Origin: Cognatundibacterium rivi
GTDB taxonomy: Bacteria > Pseudomonadota > Gammaproteobacteria > Burkholderiales > Burkholderiaceae_D
NCBI RefSeq assembly: GCF_018139565.1
Contig: NZ_JAGSPK010000005.1
Location: forward strand, 124,001 to 188,000
Direction: 5' to 3'
Length of the DNA: 64,000 bases
The notes under the pieces were generated by a model. That model searched no databases. It was not told the origin of the DNA and saw only the letters and a list, made by a program, of their open reading frames with translations. The first letter of the stretch is position 1. Each line of letters opens with the position of its first letter. The position numbers and the translations under genes were made by a program. Positions 18,049 through 26,401 of this stretch are shown here, piece by piece.

Positions 18049-18915
18049 TCAGCGCCCCAGATAAACTTCGATCACACGTTCATCGGCCTGCACCTGTTGC
18101 ATCGTTCCCTCTGCCAGCACGGCACCTTCATGTAAGACGGTCACTTTGCCTTGTTGTGCGATCTCGGTCACAAATCCCATGTCATGTTCCACCACCATGA
18201 TCGAATGTTTGCCGCGCAGCTCGTTGAGCAGTTCAGCGGTACGCGCGGTCTCAGCGTCGGACATGCCTGCCACTGGCTCATCGAGCAAAATGAGTTGCGG
18301 CTCCTGTATCAGCAACATGCCGATTTCCAGCCATTGTTTCTGCCCGTGCGACAGCAAACCTGCGAGGCGTTTTTCTTCGCCCTGCAAACGTATCAGTTGC
18401 AGTATCGCTGCAATCTTGTCGCGCTGCTCGCCATTCAATCTGGCAAATAAAGTCGTCTTGACCCGCTTATCCATTTTCATGGCGAGTTCCAGATTGTCGA
18501 ATACGGTGTGCTGCTCAAACACCGTGGGGCGCTGAAATTTACGACCAATACCGGCATGCGCAATTTCGACTTCATTCATTTTGCTCAGATCCATGGTCTG
18601 ACCAAAAAATGCGGTGCCCGATGCAGGCCGGGTTTTGCCGGTAATCACATCCATCATCGTCGTTTTACCGGCACCGTTCGGGCCGATGATGCAACGTAAT
18701 TCACCGACAGAAATATCCAGCGTCAGATGATTAATCGCTTTAAAACCATCAAAGGAGACAACGATATCTTCCAGATACAGAATCGCGCCATGCGTGGTAT
18801 CGACACCTTGCTGCCGGACTCTGCCATAAGAAACACCCTGATCGCCGGTCGCCGATGCGTATTGCTGGCCGGGACGCAATACGCCGCTCATCACGCCGTT
18901 CATCAAGTAAGTCAT
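18049..18915 (-). CDS. urtD: Urea ABC transporter ATP-binding subunit UrtD
   Basis: A 288-residue LivG-like ATPase. Walker A GPNGAGKTTMMD, the GRKFQRPTVFEQHTVFDNLELA segment and Walker B LILLDEPVAGMSDAE are clear. In this copy the usual LSGGQ signature reads LSHGQKQWLEIGMLL, the form normally seen in UrtD. About 40 residues precede the ABC domain, slightly more than in many homologues. The start has a GGGAGG ribosome site and overlaps the end of urtC by four bases (ATGA). It pairs with UrtE as the nucleotide-binding dimer. Confidence 0.94.
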   Translation of the reverse strand: MTYLMNGVMSGVLRPGQQYASATGDQGVSYGRVRQQGVDTTHGAILYLEDIVVSFDGFKAINHLTLDISVGELRCIIGPNGAGKTTMMDVITGKTRPASGTAFFGQTMDLSKMNEVEIAHAGIGRKFQRPTVFEQHTVFDNLELAMKMDKRVKTTLFARLNGEQRDKIAAILQLIRLQGEEKRLAGLLSHGQKQWLEIGMLLIQEPQLILLDEPVAGMSDAETARTAELLNELRGKHSIMVVEHDMGFVTEIAQQGKVTVLHEGAVLAEGTMQQVQADERVIEVYLGR

Positions 18916-19994
18916 GCGGCCTCCCCGCGTTTTCTGAATTTACCCGCCAAGCCTAAAATGCCTTGCTGCATAAACAGGGTCACCAGTATGAATAACAAAC
19001 CCAGCGCATACAGCCAGAGATCAGGAAAAGCTGCCGTAAACCAGCTCTTCAGACCATTCACAGTGAACGCGCCGATAATCGGGCCAAGCAAAGTGCCGCG
19101 TCCGCCAACGGCTGCCCAGATCACCATCTCGATGGAATTTCCCGGTGACATTTCAGACGGATTAATAATACCAACCTGCGGCACATACAAGGCACCCGCG
19201 ATGCCGCACAAGACCGCCGACAAAGTCCAGATAAACAGCTTGAACCATAGTGGATCGTAGCCGATGAACATCAGGCGGGATTCGGAATCTCTGACCGCCT
19301 GCAACACCCGCCCGAGTTTGGATTGCACGATCCAGCGACACAAAAATAAGGCGGCCAGCAGAATCACTAAGGTGGTCAGATACAGCACCGCTTTCGTGCC
19401 GGGCGCGGTAATGCTGAAACCGAGGATGCGCTTAAAATCGGTAAAGCCGTTATTGCCACCAAAGCCTGTGTTATTGCGGAAAAACAGCAGCATGAAAGCA
19501 AAGGTCATCGCTTGCGTGATGATGGAAAAATACACGCCTTTGATTCTGGAACGGAAAGCGAAATAGCCAAAAATGAACGCCAGCACACCGGGCACCAGCA
19601 CCACCAGCGCCATGCAATACCAGAAATGATCCGTCAGCGACCAGTACCACGGGTAGGTTTTCCAGTCGAGGAACACCATGAAATCGGGTAAATCGCTTTG
19701 ATACACACCATCACGCCCAATCGCACGCATCAGATACATGCCATGCGCATAAGCACCGAGCGCAAAAAAGACGCCGTGGCCCAAAGACAAAATACCAGTG
19801 TAACCCCACACCAGATCCAGCGCCATCGCCGCCAGCGCATAACACATGAACTTCGCAACGATACCGATCACATACGCTGACACATGCAAGGCATGCCCTG
19901 CCGGGAACAGCAGATGCAACACAGGCAGTAAGGCGGCGATCAGCGCCAGTATGATGATGCCCGCCCATGCCGGACGTGAAAATAAATGGCGCAT
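18912..19994 (-). CDS. urtC: Urea ABC transporter permease UrtC
   Basis: A 360-residue LivM-like permease with eight or more hydrophobic segments. The block GYTGILSLGHGVFFALGAYAHGMYLMR is diagnostic for UrtC, as is FGGNNGFTDFKRILGF. With UrtB it forms the membrane channel of the high-affinity urea importer. The ATG overlaps the urtB stop by one base (TGATG) and follows an AAGGAG ribosome site. The stop overlaps the urtD start. Confidence 0.94.
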   Translation of the reverse strand: MRHLFSRPAWAGIIILALIAALLPVLHLLFPAGHALHVSAYVIGIVAKFMCYALAAMALDLVWGYTGILSLGHGVFFALGAYAHGMYLMRAIGRDGVYQSDLPDFMVFLDWKTYPWYWSLTDHFWYCMALVVLVPGVLAFIFGYFAFRSRIKGVYFSIITQAMTFAFMLLFFRNNTGFGGNNGFTDFKRILGFSITAPGTKAVLYLTTLVILLAALFLCRWIVQSKLGRVLQAVRDSESRLMFIGYDPLWFKLFIWTLSAVLCGIAGALYVPQVGIINPSEMSPGNSIEMVIWAAVGGRGTLLGPIIGAFTVNGLKSWFTAAFPDLWLYALGLLFILVTLFMQQGILGLAGKFRKRGEAA

Positions 19995-21688
19995 CAGTCA
20001 ACACTCCTTCCCTTGAGTGCAAACAAGCCCTGCGGTCTGCGTTGAATGAAGATAATGATAAACACCAGAATCACAATTTTTGCCATCACAGCACCTGCCA
20101 CCGGTTCCAGAAATTTATTCACTTCACCGAGACCAAACGCGGCGATCACCGTACCTGCAAGCTGTCCGACGCCGCCCAGCACCACCACCATAAACGAATC
20201 AACGATATAGCTCTGCCCAAGATCAGGGCCGACATTCCCCAGCTGAGACAAGGCAACGCCGCCCAGACCCGCGATACCCGAGCCGAGGCCAAATGTCAGC
20301 ATATCGATCTTGCCGGTGGCGACGCCGACGCAATCGGCCATGCGGCGATTTTGCGTGACGGCCCGCACAAATAAGCCCATGCGGGTTTTATTCAGTATCA
20401 GCCAGACCGCCAGTACAACTGCCAGCGAAAAGAAAATGATGATGATGCGGTTATAAGACAGCACCAGCGAGCCCATCACCGTGACACCGCCAGACATCCA
20501 GGCAGGATTAGCGACCTCGACATTTTGCGCACCGAACAATGAACGCACACCCTGCATCAGCATCAGACTGATACCCCAGGTACAAAGCAGGGTTTCCAAA
20601 GGGCGGCCATAGAGCCAGCGAATCACCGTGCGCTCCAGCACGATACCAACCATGCCCGACACCAGAAAAGCCGCTGGCACAGCCAGCAATAAATACGCAT
20701 CAATCGCTTCCGGAAAAAAATGCCGGAACAGTGACTGACAAACGTAAGTGGTATAGGCTCCTATCATCAGTAATTCACCATGCGCCATATTGATGATGCC
20801 CATCAGCCCGAACGTGATCGCCAACCCCAGCGCTGCCAGTAACAACACGCTGCCGAGCGAGATGCCGTAAAACAGATTGCCGACGAATTCGGTGCGGGCT
20901 ATGCGACTGTCGATGGCATTCAGGGTCGTCACTGCGGCAACGCGTATACTTTCATCCGGCTCGGCGTAGCTGCCATCAGCACGCTGCGCAATCATTTCCT
21001 GCAATGCCGGTCGCAGATTGGCATTCGCACTATTGACCAGCGTCTTCAGCGCCGCTTTGCGGATGGCCGGGTCTTCTGCGTGCAGATTGACGGTGGCAAT
21101 CAGCATTTGCAGCAATGCGCCGATCTCAGGATCTTTTTCTTTGACATATGCCTTATTCAGCAAAGGCAATTGTTCCGGCGTCGCTTCTTTTTGCAGCGCC
21201 TGCGCCGCTGCCAGACGAACGGCGCGCTCTGGCGCAAACAGCTTCAGACCGGATAAGGCACTATCAACTGCCGCCCGCAGCCGATTGTTAATCGCAATGA
21301 CATCCGCACCATCGGGTAAGACGACTTTTTTACCATCGGCCAGAGAAATAAACTGTTCACCATCAGGCAGAAAAACCTGATCGTCTTTGAAATACAATTC
21401 TTCATTTTTCAGTGCGCTCAGCACTTTGCCAGCTTCGTCATTCGCCAGCGCGGCTATCGCATTCACCGCAACGATGCGGGCATCCGGATCATCACCCGCC
21501 AGCGCCTTGAGCTGACTCGCGTCGATCGCCGCATGCGCTGTCGCTGGCAGCAATATTGCTGTCGCGATGCTGAACAAGAGGCTGCATAATCCGCCACGTA
21601 ATCTGCTACGTAATCTGCTACGTGATGTTCCACCTAATGTGGCGGACATCGTGACTAGCAGGCGAGCCAACATTTTCTGGAATGTCAT
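19994..21688 (-). CDS. urtB: Urea ABC transporter permease UrtB
   Basis: A LivH-like permease of 564 residues from the chosen ATG (21686-21688). The N-terminal half is a periplasmic domain with short HEAT-like repeats (LKALAGDDPDARIVAVNAIAAL, RAVRLAAAQALQ, IRVAAVTTLNAID), a known feature of UrtB absent from LivH. The permease part starts near FYGISLGSVLLLAALGLAITFG and contains GIINMAHGELLMIGAYTTYV. The start is uncertain: the signal region carries an odd Arg/Ser stretch encoded by a 12-bp tandem repeat (about 21595-21625), and an ATG at 21671-21673 is an alternative. The end overlaps urtC by one base. Confidence 0.92.
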   Translation of the reverse strand: MTFQKMLARLLVTMSATLGGTSRSRLRSRLRGGLCSLLFSIATAILLPATAHAAIDASQLKALAGDDPDARIVAVNAIAALANDEAGKVLSALKNEELYFKDDQVFLPDGEQFISLADGKKVVLPDGADVIAINNRLRAAVDSALSGLKLFAPERAVRLAAAQALQKEATPEQLPLLNKAYVKEKDPEIGALLQMLIATVNLHAEDPAIRKAALKTLVNSANANLRPALQEMIAQRADGSYAEPDESIRVAAVTTLNAIDSRIARTEFVGNLFYGISLGSVLLLAALGLAITFGLMGIINMAHGELLMIGAYTTYVCQSLFRHFFPEAIDAYLLLAVPAAFLVSGMVGIVLERTVIRWLYGRPLETLLCTWGISLMLMQGVRSLFGAQNVEVANPAWMSGGVTVMGSLVLSYNRIIIIFFSLAVVLAVWLILNKTRMGLFVRAVTQNRRMADCVGVATGKIDMLTFGLGSGIAGLGGVALSQLGNVGPDLGQSYIVDSFMVVVLGGVGQLAGTVIAAFGLGEVNKFLEPVAGAVMAKIVILVFIIIFIQRRPQGLFALKGRSVD

Positions 21689-21865
21689 AGTTCTGCAGAC
21701 GTGTTCATTAATCGAATTTTCGTGCAATCTGGTTGTGTACGAGAGCGGGAAAATACCGCCGCCGCAAATGAAAACCAGCCAGATTCCCCACACGCGCAAG
21801 CAACAACCTGGTCAGTCGGGAAAACACCAGGAAGTGCTCACGCAAGGAGGAAACTGCCGCGCTGC

Positions 21866-23119
21866 TTACAGCTTTTGCTTAGCTTCATTGCCCTGGATAT
21901 ACGGGCTCCAAGGTTGCGCACGGATAGGCGCTTTGGTTTTGTAGACGACGCTGAACTGACCATCCGCCTTGATTTCGCCGATCATGACGGGTTTATGCAA
22001 ATGGTGATTTGTCGCATCCATCGTCAGTTCAAAACCGGATGGTGCTTTGAAAGTCTGCCCACCCATCGCTGCGATTACTTTATCGGTATCAGTGGATTTG
22101 GCTTTTTCCACTGCTTGCTTCCACATATAAATGCCGACGTAGGTTGCTTCCATAGGATCGTTCGTCACCACGGTCGCAGCATTCGGCAATTTTTTGGCAG
22201 CCGCATACGCTTTCCATTTTTTGATGAACTCGGCATTCACCGGATTTTTGACCGACTGGAAGTAATTCCATGCCGCCAGATGGCCGACCAGAGGTTTGGT
22301 ATCAACACCGCGCAATTCTTCTTCACCGACTGAGAACGCCACGACAGGCACATCAGTCGCTTTCAGACCGGCATTGCCGAGTTCTTTATAGAAAGGGACA
22401 TTGGAGTCACCATTGATCGTCGAGATCACTGCCGTTTTGCCACCGGCAGAAAATTTCTTGATATTCGCAACGATGGTCTGATAATCCGAGTGACCAAACG
22501 GTGTGTAGACTTCATCGATGTCGCTGTCTTTCACGCCTTTGCTATGCAGGAAAGCGCGCAGGATTTTATTGGTTGTGCGTGGATAGACATAATCCGTACC
22601 CAGCAGCACGAAACGTTTTGCCGCGCCGCCCTCTTTCGACATCAGATATTCTGTCGCCGGGATCGCTTGCTGATTCGGTGCGGCACCGGTGTAAAACACG
22701 TTTTTCTCCAGCTCTTCTCCCTCATATTGCACAGGGTAAAACAGCAGGCTGTTCAACTCTTTAAACACTGGCAGCACTGATTTACGTGACACCGACGTCC
22801 AGCAACCAAACACGACTGAGACTTTATCCTGCGAGACTAACTGTCGTGCTTTCTCGGCAAACAAGGGCCAGTTCGATGCCGGATCAACGACGACGGCTTC
22901 CAGTTTTTTCCCCATCACGCCGCCTTTGGCATTGATTTCGTCAATCGTCATCAGCGCCACGTCTTTCAGCGAGGTTTCAGAAATCGCCATCGTTCCCGAC
23001 AAGGAATGCAAGATGCCAACTTTGATCGTCTCTGCTGCGAATGCCTGAGCCATCCAGCCCGATGCGGCGAGCGCTATTGCGCCTATTGCTGTTGCTTTCA
23101 AAACCGTACGACGTGTCAT
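21866..23119 (-). CDS. urtA: Urea ABC transporter substrate-binding protein UrtA
   Basis: A 417-residue periplasmic urea-binding protein. The signal peptide has a twin-arginine-like start (TRRTVLK) and cleaves after QAFA. The mature start ETIKVGILHSLSGTMAISE and the blocks VVFGCWTSVSRKSVLPVF, NSLLFYPVQYEGEE and FYTGAAPNQQ are hallmarks of UrtA/FmdD-type binding proteins. The ATG at 23117-23119 has an AGGAGA ribosome site. It is first in the urt operon, 178 bases before urtB. A sigma-54-type promoter and copy B of the dispersed element lie upstream. Confidence 0.95.
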   Translation of the reverse strand: MTRRTVLKATAIGAIALAASGWMAQAFAAETIKVGILHSLSGTMAISETSLKDVALMTIDEINAKGGVMGKKLEAVVVDPASNWPLFAEKARQLVSQDKVSVVFGCWTSVSRKSVLPVFKELNSLLFYPVQYEGEELEKNVFYTGAAPNQQAIPATEYLMSKEGGAAKRFVLLGTDYVYPRTTNKILRAFLHSKGVKDSDIDEVYTPFGHSDYQTIVANIKKFSAGGKTAVISTINGDSNVPFYKELGNAGLKATDVPVVAFSVGEEELRGVDTKPLVGHLAAWNYFQSVKNPVNAEFIKKWKAYAAAKKLPNAATVVTNDPMEATYVGIYMWKQAVEKAKSTDTDKVIAAMGGQTFKAPSGFELTMDATNHHLHKPVMIGEIKADGQFSVVYKTKAPIRAQPWSPYIQGNEAKQKL

Positions 23120-23174
23120 GATTTCTCCTGAAGGTGGTGGGTAACAAAGAAACTGCAAGCTTCACCAGCCTATG

Positions 23175-23190
23175 AGCAGATAGCGTGCCA
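23175..23190 (-). promoter_or_regulatory. Sigma-54 (RpoN) type promoter of urtA
   Basis: Read on the minus strand: TGGCAC-GCTAT-CTGCT, i.e. GG and GC ten bases apart, matching the RpoN consensus TGGCAC-N5-TTGCW at all but the first base of the -12 element. Transcription would begin near 23163, about 45 bases before the urtA ATG. Nitrogen control of urea uptake through NtrC and sigma-54 is well known in proteobacteria. An NtrC palindrome was not recognised nearby. Confidence 0.72.
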
Positions 23191-23244
23191 CGTTCGCGAA
23201 AAGCGGCAAAAATGTGCTTCCGCTATTCTTAAATAAGAAAAATC

Positions 23245-23320
23245 GGGGGAGTATATGCAGAAAACAGCCTTATCTCCTTATGAATATTGGGCTGTTTTAC
23301 ATACTGGGGGGGGTATATTT
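23245..23320 (-). repeat. Dispersed intergenic element, copy B
   Basis: Reverse-oriented copy of the element at 5423-5496. On the minus strand it begins AAATATAC-C7-AGTAT (from 23320), then has AGCCC, ATTCATAAGGAGATAAGGC, and ends with the half-site ATATACTCCCCC (23256-23245). It lies about 80-160 bases upstream of the predicted urtA transcription start, where an enhancer or operator of a sigma-54 promoter could sit. The C-tract is one C longer at the expense of the T found in copies A and C. Confidence 0.7.
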
Positions 23321-23808
23321 AGCGCTTGCGGAGGCTTTTTTTCAGCCTGGCGAGGCTCCGTCGCTGTGCGGGGTGCGCCAGGTTGAGATAATTTGCGGCG
23401 CGAATGCCCCGCAATGTCTCAGTGCGGACGCCGTTGCGATTGCAGATCTGAGCGTGATTCGGGCAGACAGGCATCTGCCTGAACCAGAACGGGGCGAGAA
23501 GTATCTGAATCTGAACAGCAAGGCGCTTTCTGTCATTTTCAGTGCAGCCCTGCATTCACATTGTGCGCAACGAATAAAAGCAACGCGCAAAAAAAATACG
23601 GAGACTGTCTGTTCAGTCTCCGTACCCTTGTTCTGGACGGTGGCCAATCCGCTATCTGCTGATCCGGCACACCTTGTTACCGTCATACATATCAGTTGTA
23701 TGTACAGTAACTGAGATGAATCATACCAAGAAATTGTGTCATTGCCATGACATACATCAAAAGAAATGCGCTTGCTTGCTAACGCACTTTTTTTATACCT
23801 TACCGCAT
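23321..23808. other. Gap between the urt promoter region and manC
   Basis: 488 bases with no gene I can support. Short frames exist on both strands (for example 23319-23555 minus), but none has a ribosome site or recognisable family features. GC content rises between about 23330 and 23580, so a decayed gene is possible. A terminator-like hairpin lies at 23597-23624. Confidence 0.45.
23590..23624 (-). terminator. Intrinsic terminator for the uppS-manC transcript
   Basis: A perfect 11-bp stem (TACGGAGACTG, 23597-23607, with CAGTCTCCGTA, 23614-23624) and a 6-nt loop. On the minus strand it is followed by a run of T. It lies about 185 bases after the manC stop codon, the only minus-strand gene it could end. 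Confidence 0.8.
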
Positions 23809-25254
23809 TTACTTCGTACGGCCATAGGTGTCTTCAAAGCGGACAATATCATCCTCACCCAGATAACTTCCGGACTGCACCTCGATGATTTCCAGCGGTA
23901 TCGCACCCGGATTCGCCAGCCGGTGCACCTCACCCAAAGGAATATAAGTCGATTGATTTTCCGTCAGCAGCATGACTTTATCGCCGCAAGTAACTTCGGC
24001 CGTTCCTCTGACCACGACCCAGTGTTCCGCGCGGTGATGATGTTTTTGCAGACTCAGGCTGGCACCGGGCTTGACCTGTATGCGCTTGACCTTGAAGCGT
24101 TCTTCTTCATCAATGCTGTCATACCAGCCCCAGGGACGATACACCTTGCGATGTAATGTATGTTCCTGCCGCCCCTGCTGCGTTAATTGCGCCACAATCG
24201 CCTTCACATCCTGACTCTGACGCCTATCAGCCACTAACACTGCGTCCGGCGTTTCCACCACCACCAGATGATCAATGCCGACGGTGCTGACCAGGCGGCT
24301 GGAAGAATAAATCAGGCTATTGCTGGAATTGGTCTGTATCACATCGCCGTAAGTCACATTGGCCTGCGCGTCCTGTTTGCCAACCTGCCAGACCGCATCC
24401 CACGCACCCAGATCGTTCCAACCGGCGGCCAGCGGAATCATGCGTATGTCAAAAGCTGACCCCGGGCATTTTTCCATCACGGCGTAATCGATAGAGTCTG
24501 CCGGAATGTTGGCAAAAGCAGCCGCGCCGGGACGGATGAATTGAGCGTCACTGGATTTTTCCGACCAGGCAAGTCTGGCAGACTCCGCAATATCCGGCCG
24601 GAATTGCGCCAGCGCTTTGAGCCAGGTGCTGGCTCTGAGCACAAACATGCCGCTGTTCCAGAGATATTCGCCGCTGTCCAGATATTGCTGCGCCGTCACG
24701 ACATCGGGCTTTTCGGCAAATTGCGCGACCGCAGATTCACCGAACGATGCCGCCTGCCCTGTCCGCCGGATATAACCATAACCCGTTTCCGGACGATCAG
24801 GCGTAATGCCTAAAATAATAATGGCACCATCGCTGGCGGCACGCACGCTCTGCTGCAATGCGTTGGTGAACGCGGCGTCATCCTGTATGGTCTGATCTGC
24901 CGGTGTCACCACCAGAACCGGATCATCGCCATTGGCCGTGGCTTCGAGCGCCGCCAGCGTCAACGCCGGTGCCGTGTTTTTTCCGGCGGGTTCCAGCAAC
25001 AGACTGGCAGCGACGGATTTCATTTCACGTAACTGGTCGAGCGCCAGAAAACGGTGCTCTTCATTGGTCACGATCAGCGTAGGACTAAGCTGAATATCGC
25101 TGTCTGCAATCGCATTCACGCGCTGCACCGCTTGCTGAAACAGACTGGTGGTGCCAGACAGCACCAGAAACTGCTTAGGAAAACCCGCGCGTGACAATGG
25201 CCACAGGCGGGTGCCTGAGCCACCACATAAAATTACCGGAACAATTTTGGTCAT
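23809..25254 (-). CDS. manC: Mannose-1-phosphate guanylyltransferase / mannose-6-phosphate isomerase
   Basis: A 481-residue bifunctional enzyme that makes GDP-mannose for polysaccharides (ManC/CpsB/AlgA/XanB type). The N-terminal nucleotidyltransferase has the signature GGSGTRLWPLSR (about 11-22) and VTPADQ. The C-terminal type II isomerase/cupin domain has KPGASLSLQKHHHRAEHWVVV and the zinc-binding QKHHHRAEH. The length equals the family norm (470-485). It follows uppS, and both serve envelope polysaccharide synthesis; the spacing is 84 bases. The ATG has a GGGAAT site. Confidence 0.93.
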   Translation of the reverse strand: MTKIVPVILCGGSGTRLWPLSRAGFPKQFLVLSGTTSLFQQAVQRVNAIADSDIQLSPTLIVTNEEHRFLALDQLREMKSVAASLLLEPAGKNTAPALTLAALEATANGDDPVLVVTPADQTIQDDAAFTNALQQSVRAASDGAIIILGITPDRPETGYGYIRRTGQAASFGESAVAQFAEKPDVVTAQQYLDSGEYLWNSGMFVLRASTWLKALAQFRPDIAESARLAWSEKSSDAQFIRPGAAAFANIPADSIDYAVMEKCPGSAFDIRMIPLAAGWNDLGAWDAVWQVGKQDAQANVTYGDVIQTNSSNSLIYSSSRLVSTVGIDHLVVVETPDAVLVADRRQSQDVKAIVAQLTQQGRQEHTLHRKVYRPWGWYDSIDEEERFKVKRIQVKPGASLSLQKHHHRAEHWVVVRGTAEVTCGDKVMLLTENQSTYIPLGEVHRLANPGAIPLEIIEVQSGSYLGEDDIVRFEDTYGRTK

Positions 25255-25338
25255 GGATAATTCCCGCCTGCATCACTTCTATCATTAGCGCTAGTCAGCG
25301 CTTTGTCCTGAACCTTATTCTGGAACTCGCCTGCTGAT

Positions 25339-26091
25339 TTACTCAGAGGATTCCAGCAATTGTTCGCTGGTTCTGCCAAAGCGACGTTCGCGCTTCTGGA
25401 ACGAAGCGATCGCCTCATCCAGCGATTTACCATCGAAATCCGGCCAGTAGGTATCGGTAAAGAAAAACTCTGAATACGCCATTTGCCACAACAAGAAATT
25501 CGATATGCGTGCTTCGCCGCCGGTGCGTATCAGCATGTCTGGCGGCGGCGCGTAGGCCATCGATAATTTTGACGACAACATCTCTTCGGTAATGCTGTCC
25601 TGATCCAGCCCATCGCGAATCAATTCATTGCAGGCATTAACGATATCCCAGCGGCCACCGTAATTGGCGCAGATCGTCAGCGTCAGCCCGGTATTGGCCG
25701 CCGTTTTTTCTTCAGCGTTTTGAATCAGTTGCTTGAGTTCGGTATCGAATTTGCTCAGATCACCAATGATTTTCAGACGGATATTGTTCTGGCACATGTT
25801 GTTGATTTCAAGTACCAGCACTTTCCGGAACAATTTCATGAGCAGTGAGACTTCCTCCGGTGGACGACGCCAGTTTTCTGAACTGAACGCAAACAAGGTC
25901 AGATAACGGACACCACGGTTACAACATGCTTCCACCACTTTATTGACAGCATTCACCCCTTTGGTGTGGCCGGCAAAACGGGGCAACAAACGTTGTTTTG
26001 CCCAACGGCCGTTACCATCCATAATGATTGCGATATGTTCGGGGATGTTTCCTGATTCAGCCCTGGCAGGCTTATCTAAGTCTTTACTCAT
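25339..26091 (-). CDS. uppS: Isoprenyl transferase / undecaprenyl diphosphate synthase
   Basis: A 250-residue cis-prenyltransferase that makes the C55 lipid carrier for peptidoglycan and O-antigen. The catalytic block [13 protein letters not shown] with the essential Asp (residue ~24), [14 protein letters not shown] and [23 protein letters not shown] are all present. Gene order frr-uppS-cdsA is common in proteobacteria, but here uppS stands beside manC instead. The ribosome site is weak; family alignment supports this ATG. Confidence 0.94.
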   Translation of the reverse strand: MSKDLDKPARAESGNIPEHIAIIMDGNGRWAKQRLLPRFAGHTKGVNAVNKVVEACCNRGVRYLTLFAFSSENWRRPPEEVSLLMKLFRKVLVLEINNMCQNNIRLKIIGDLSKFDTELKQLIQNAEEKTAANTGLTLTICANYGGRWDIVNACNELIRDGLDQDSITEEMLSSKLSMAYAPPPDMLIRTGGEARISNFLLWQMAYSEFFFTDTYWPDFDGKSLDEAIASFQKRERRFGRTSEQLLESSE

Positions 26092-26401
26092 ACAATTTAC
26101 ATTCTTTATTAGAACTGACGCAAAACCGCCCCAGCAGCGTTATGGCTCCTGGCCGTACATTTGTACTGTCTTCGTCGCCATGCCTTGCCGGAGCGGTTTT
26201 GCGTAAGTCCTGTTTTTAAATACGTCTATCCAAGATAACAACCTCCAAGAATGTCACAACGTTGATACGAGCACATCAATTTCGAAGGTATCAGTCATCA
26301 GTCCACGTTCCGGGCGACTTATCTGGTACGCGGGGGATTATAAAAGACTTCACCGGAAGCCGACGGAATAATCTGCAATCTCGTGTTAAATTTATTTTCT
26401 T
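26092..26401. other. Gap between recD and uppS
   Basis: 310 bases with no credible gene. It should contain the uppS promoter, which I could not place. A single GGGGGATTATA string at 26333-26343 only loosely resembles the half-site of the dispersed element and lacks the rest of it. No terminator for recD was recognised. Confidence 0.4.

Noticed and set aside
23319-23555. 78-residue minus-strand frame between element B and manC
   Set aside because: No ribosome site and no recognisable family; competing frames on the other strand overlap it. A decayed gene is possible, but I cannot support it as a gene.
26333-26343. Possible fourth copy of the dispersed element (GGGGGATTATA)
   Set aside because: Only a short half-site-like string; the palindrome and the conserved core are absent. 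The same holds for GGGGGAGT at about 63295-63302.
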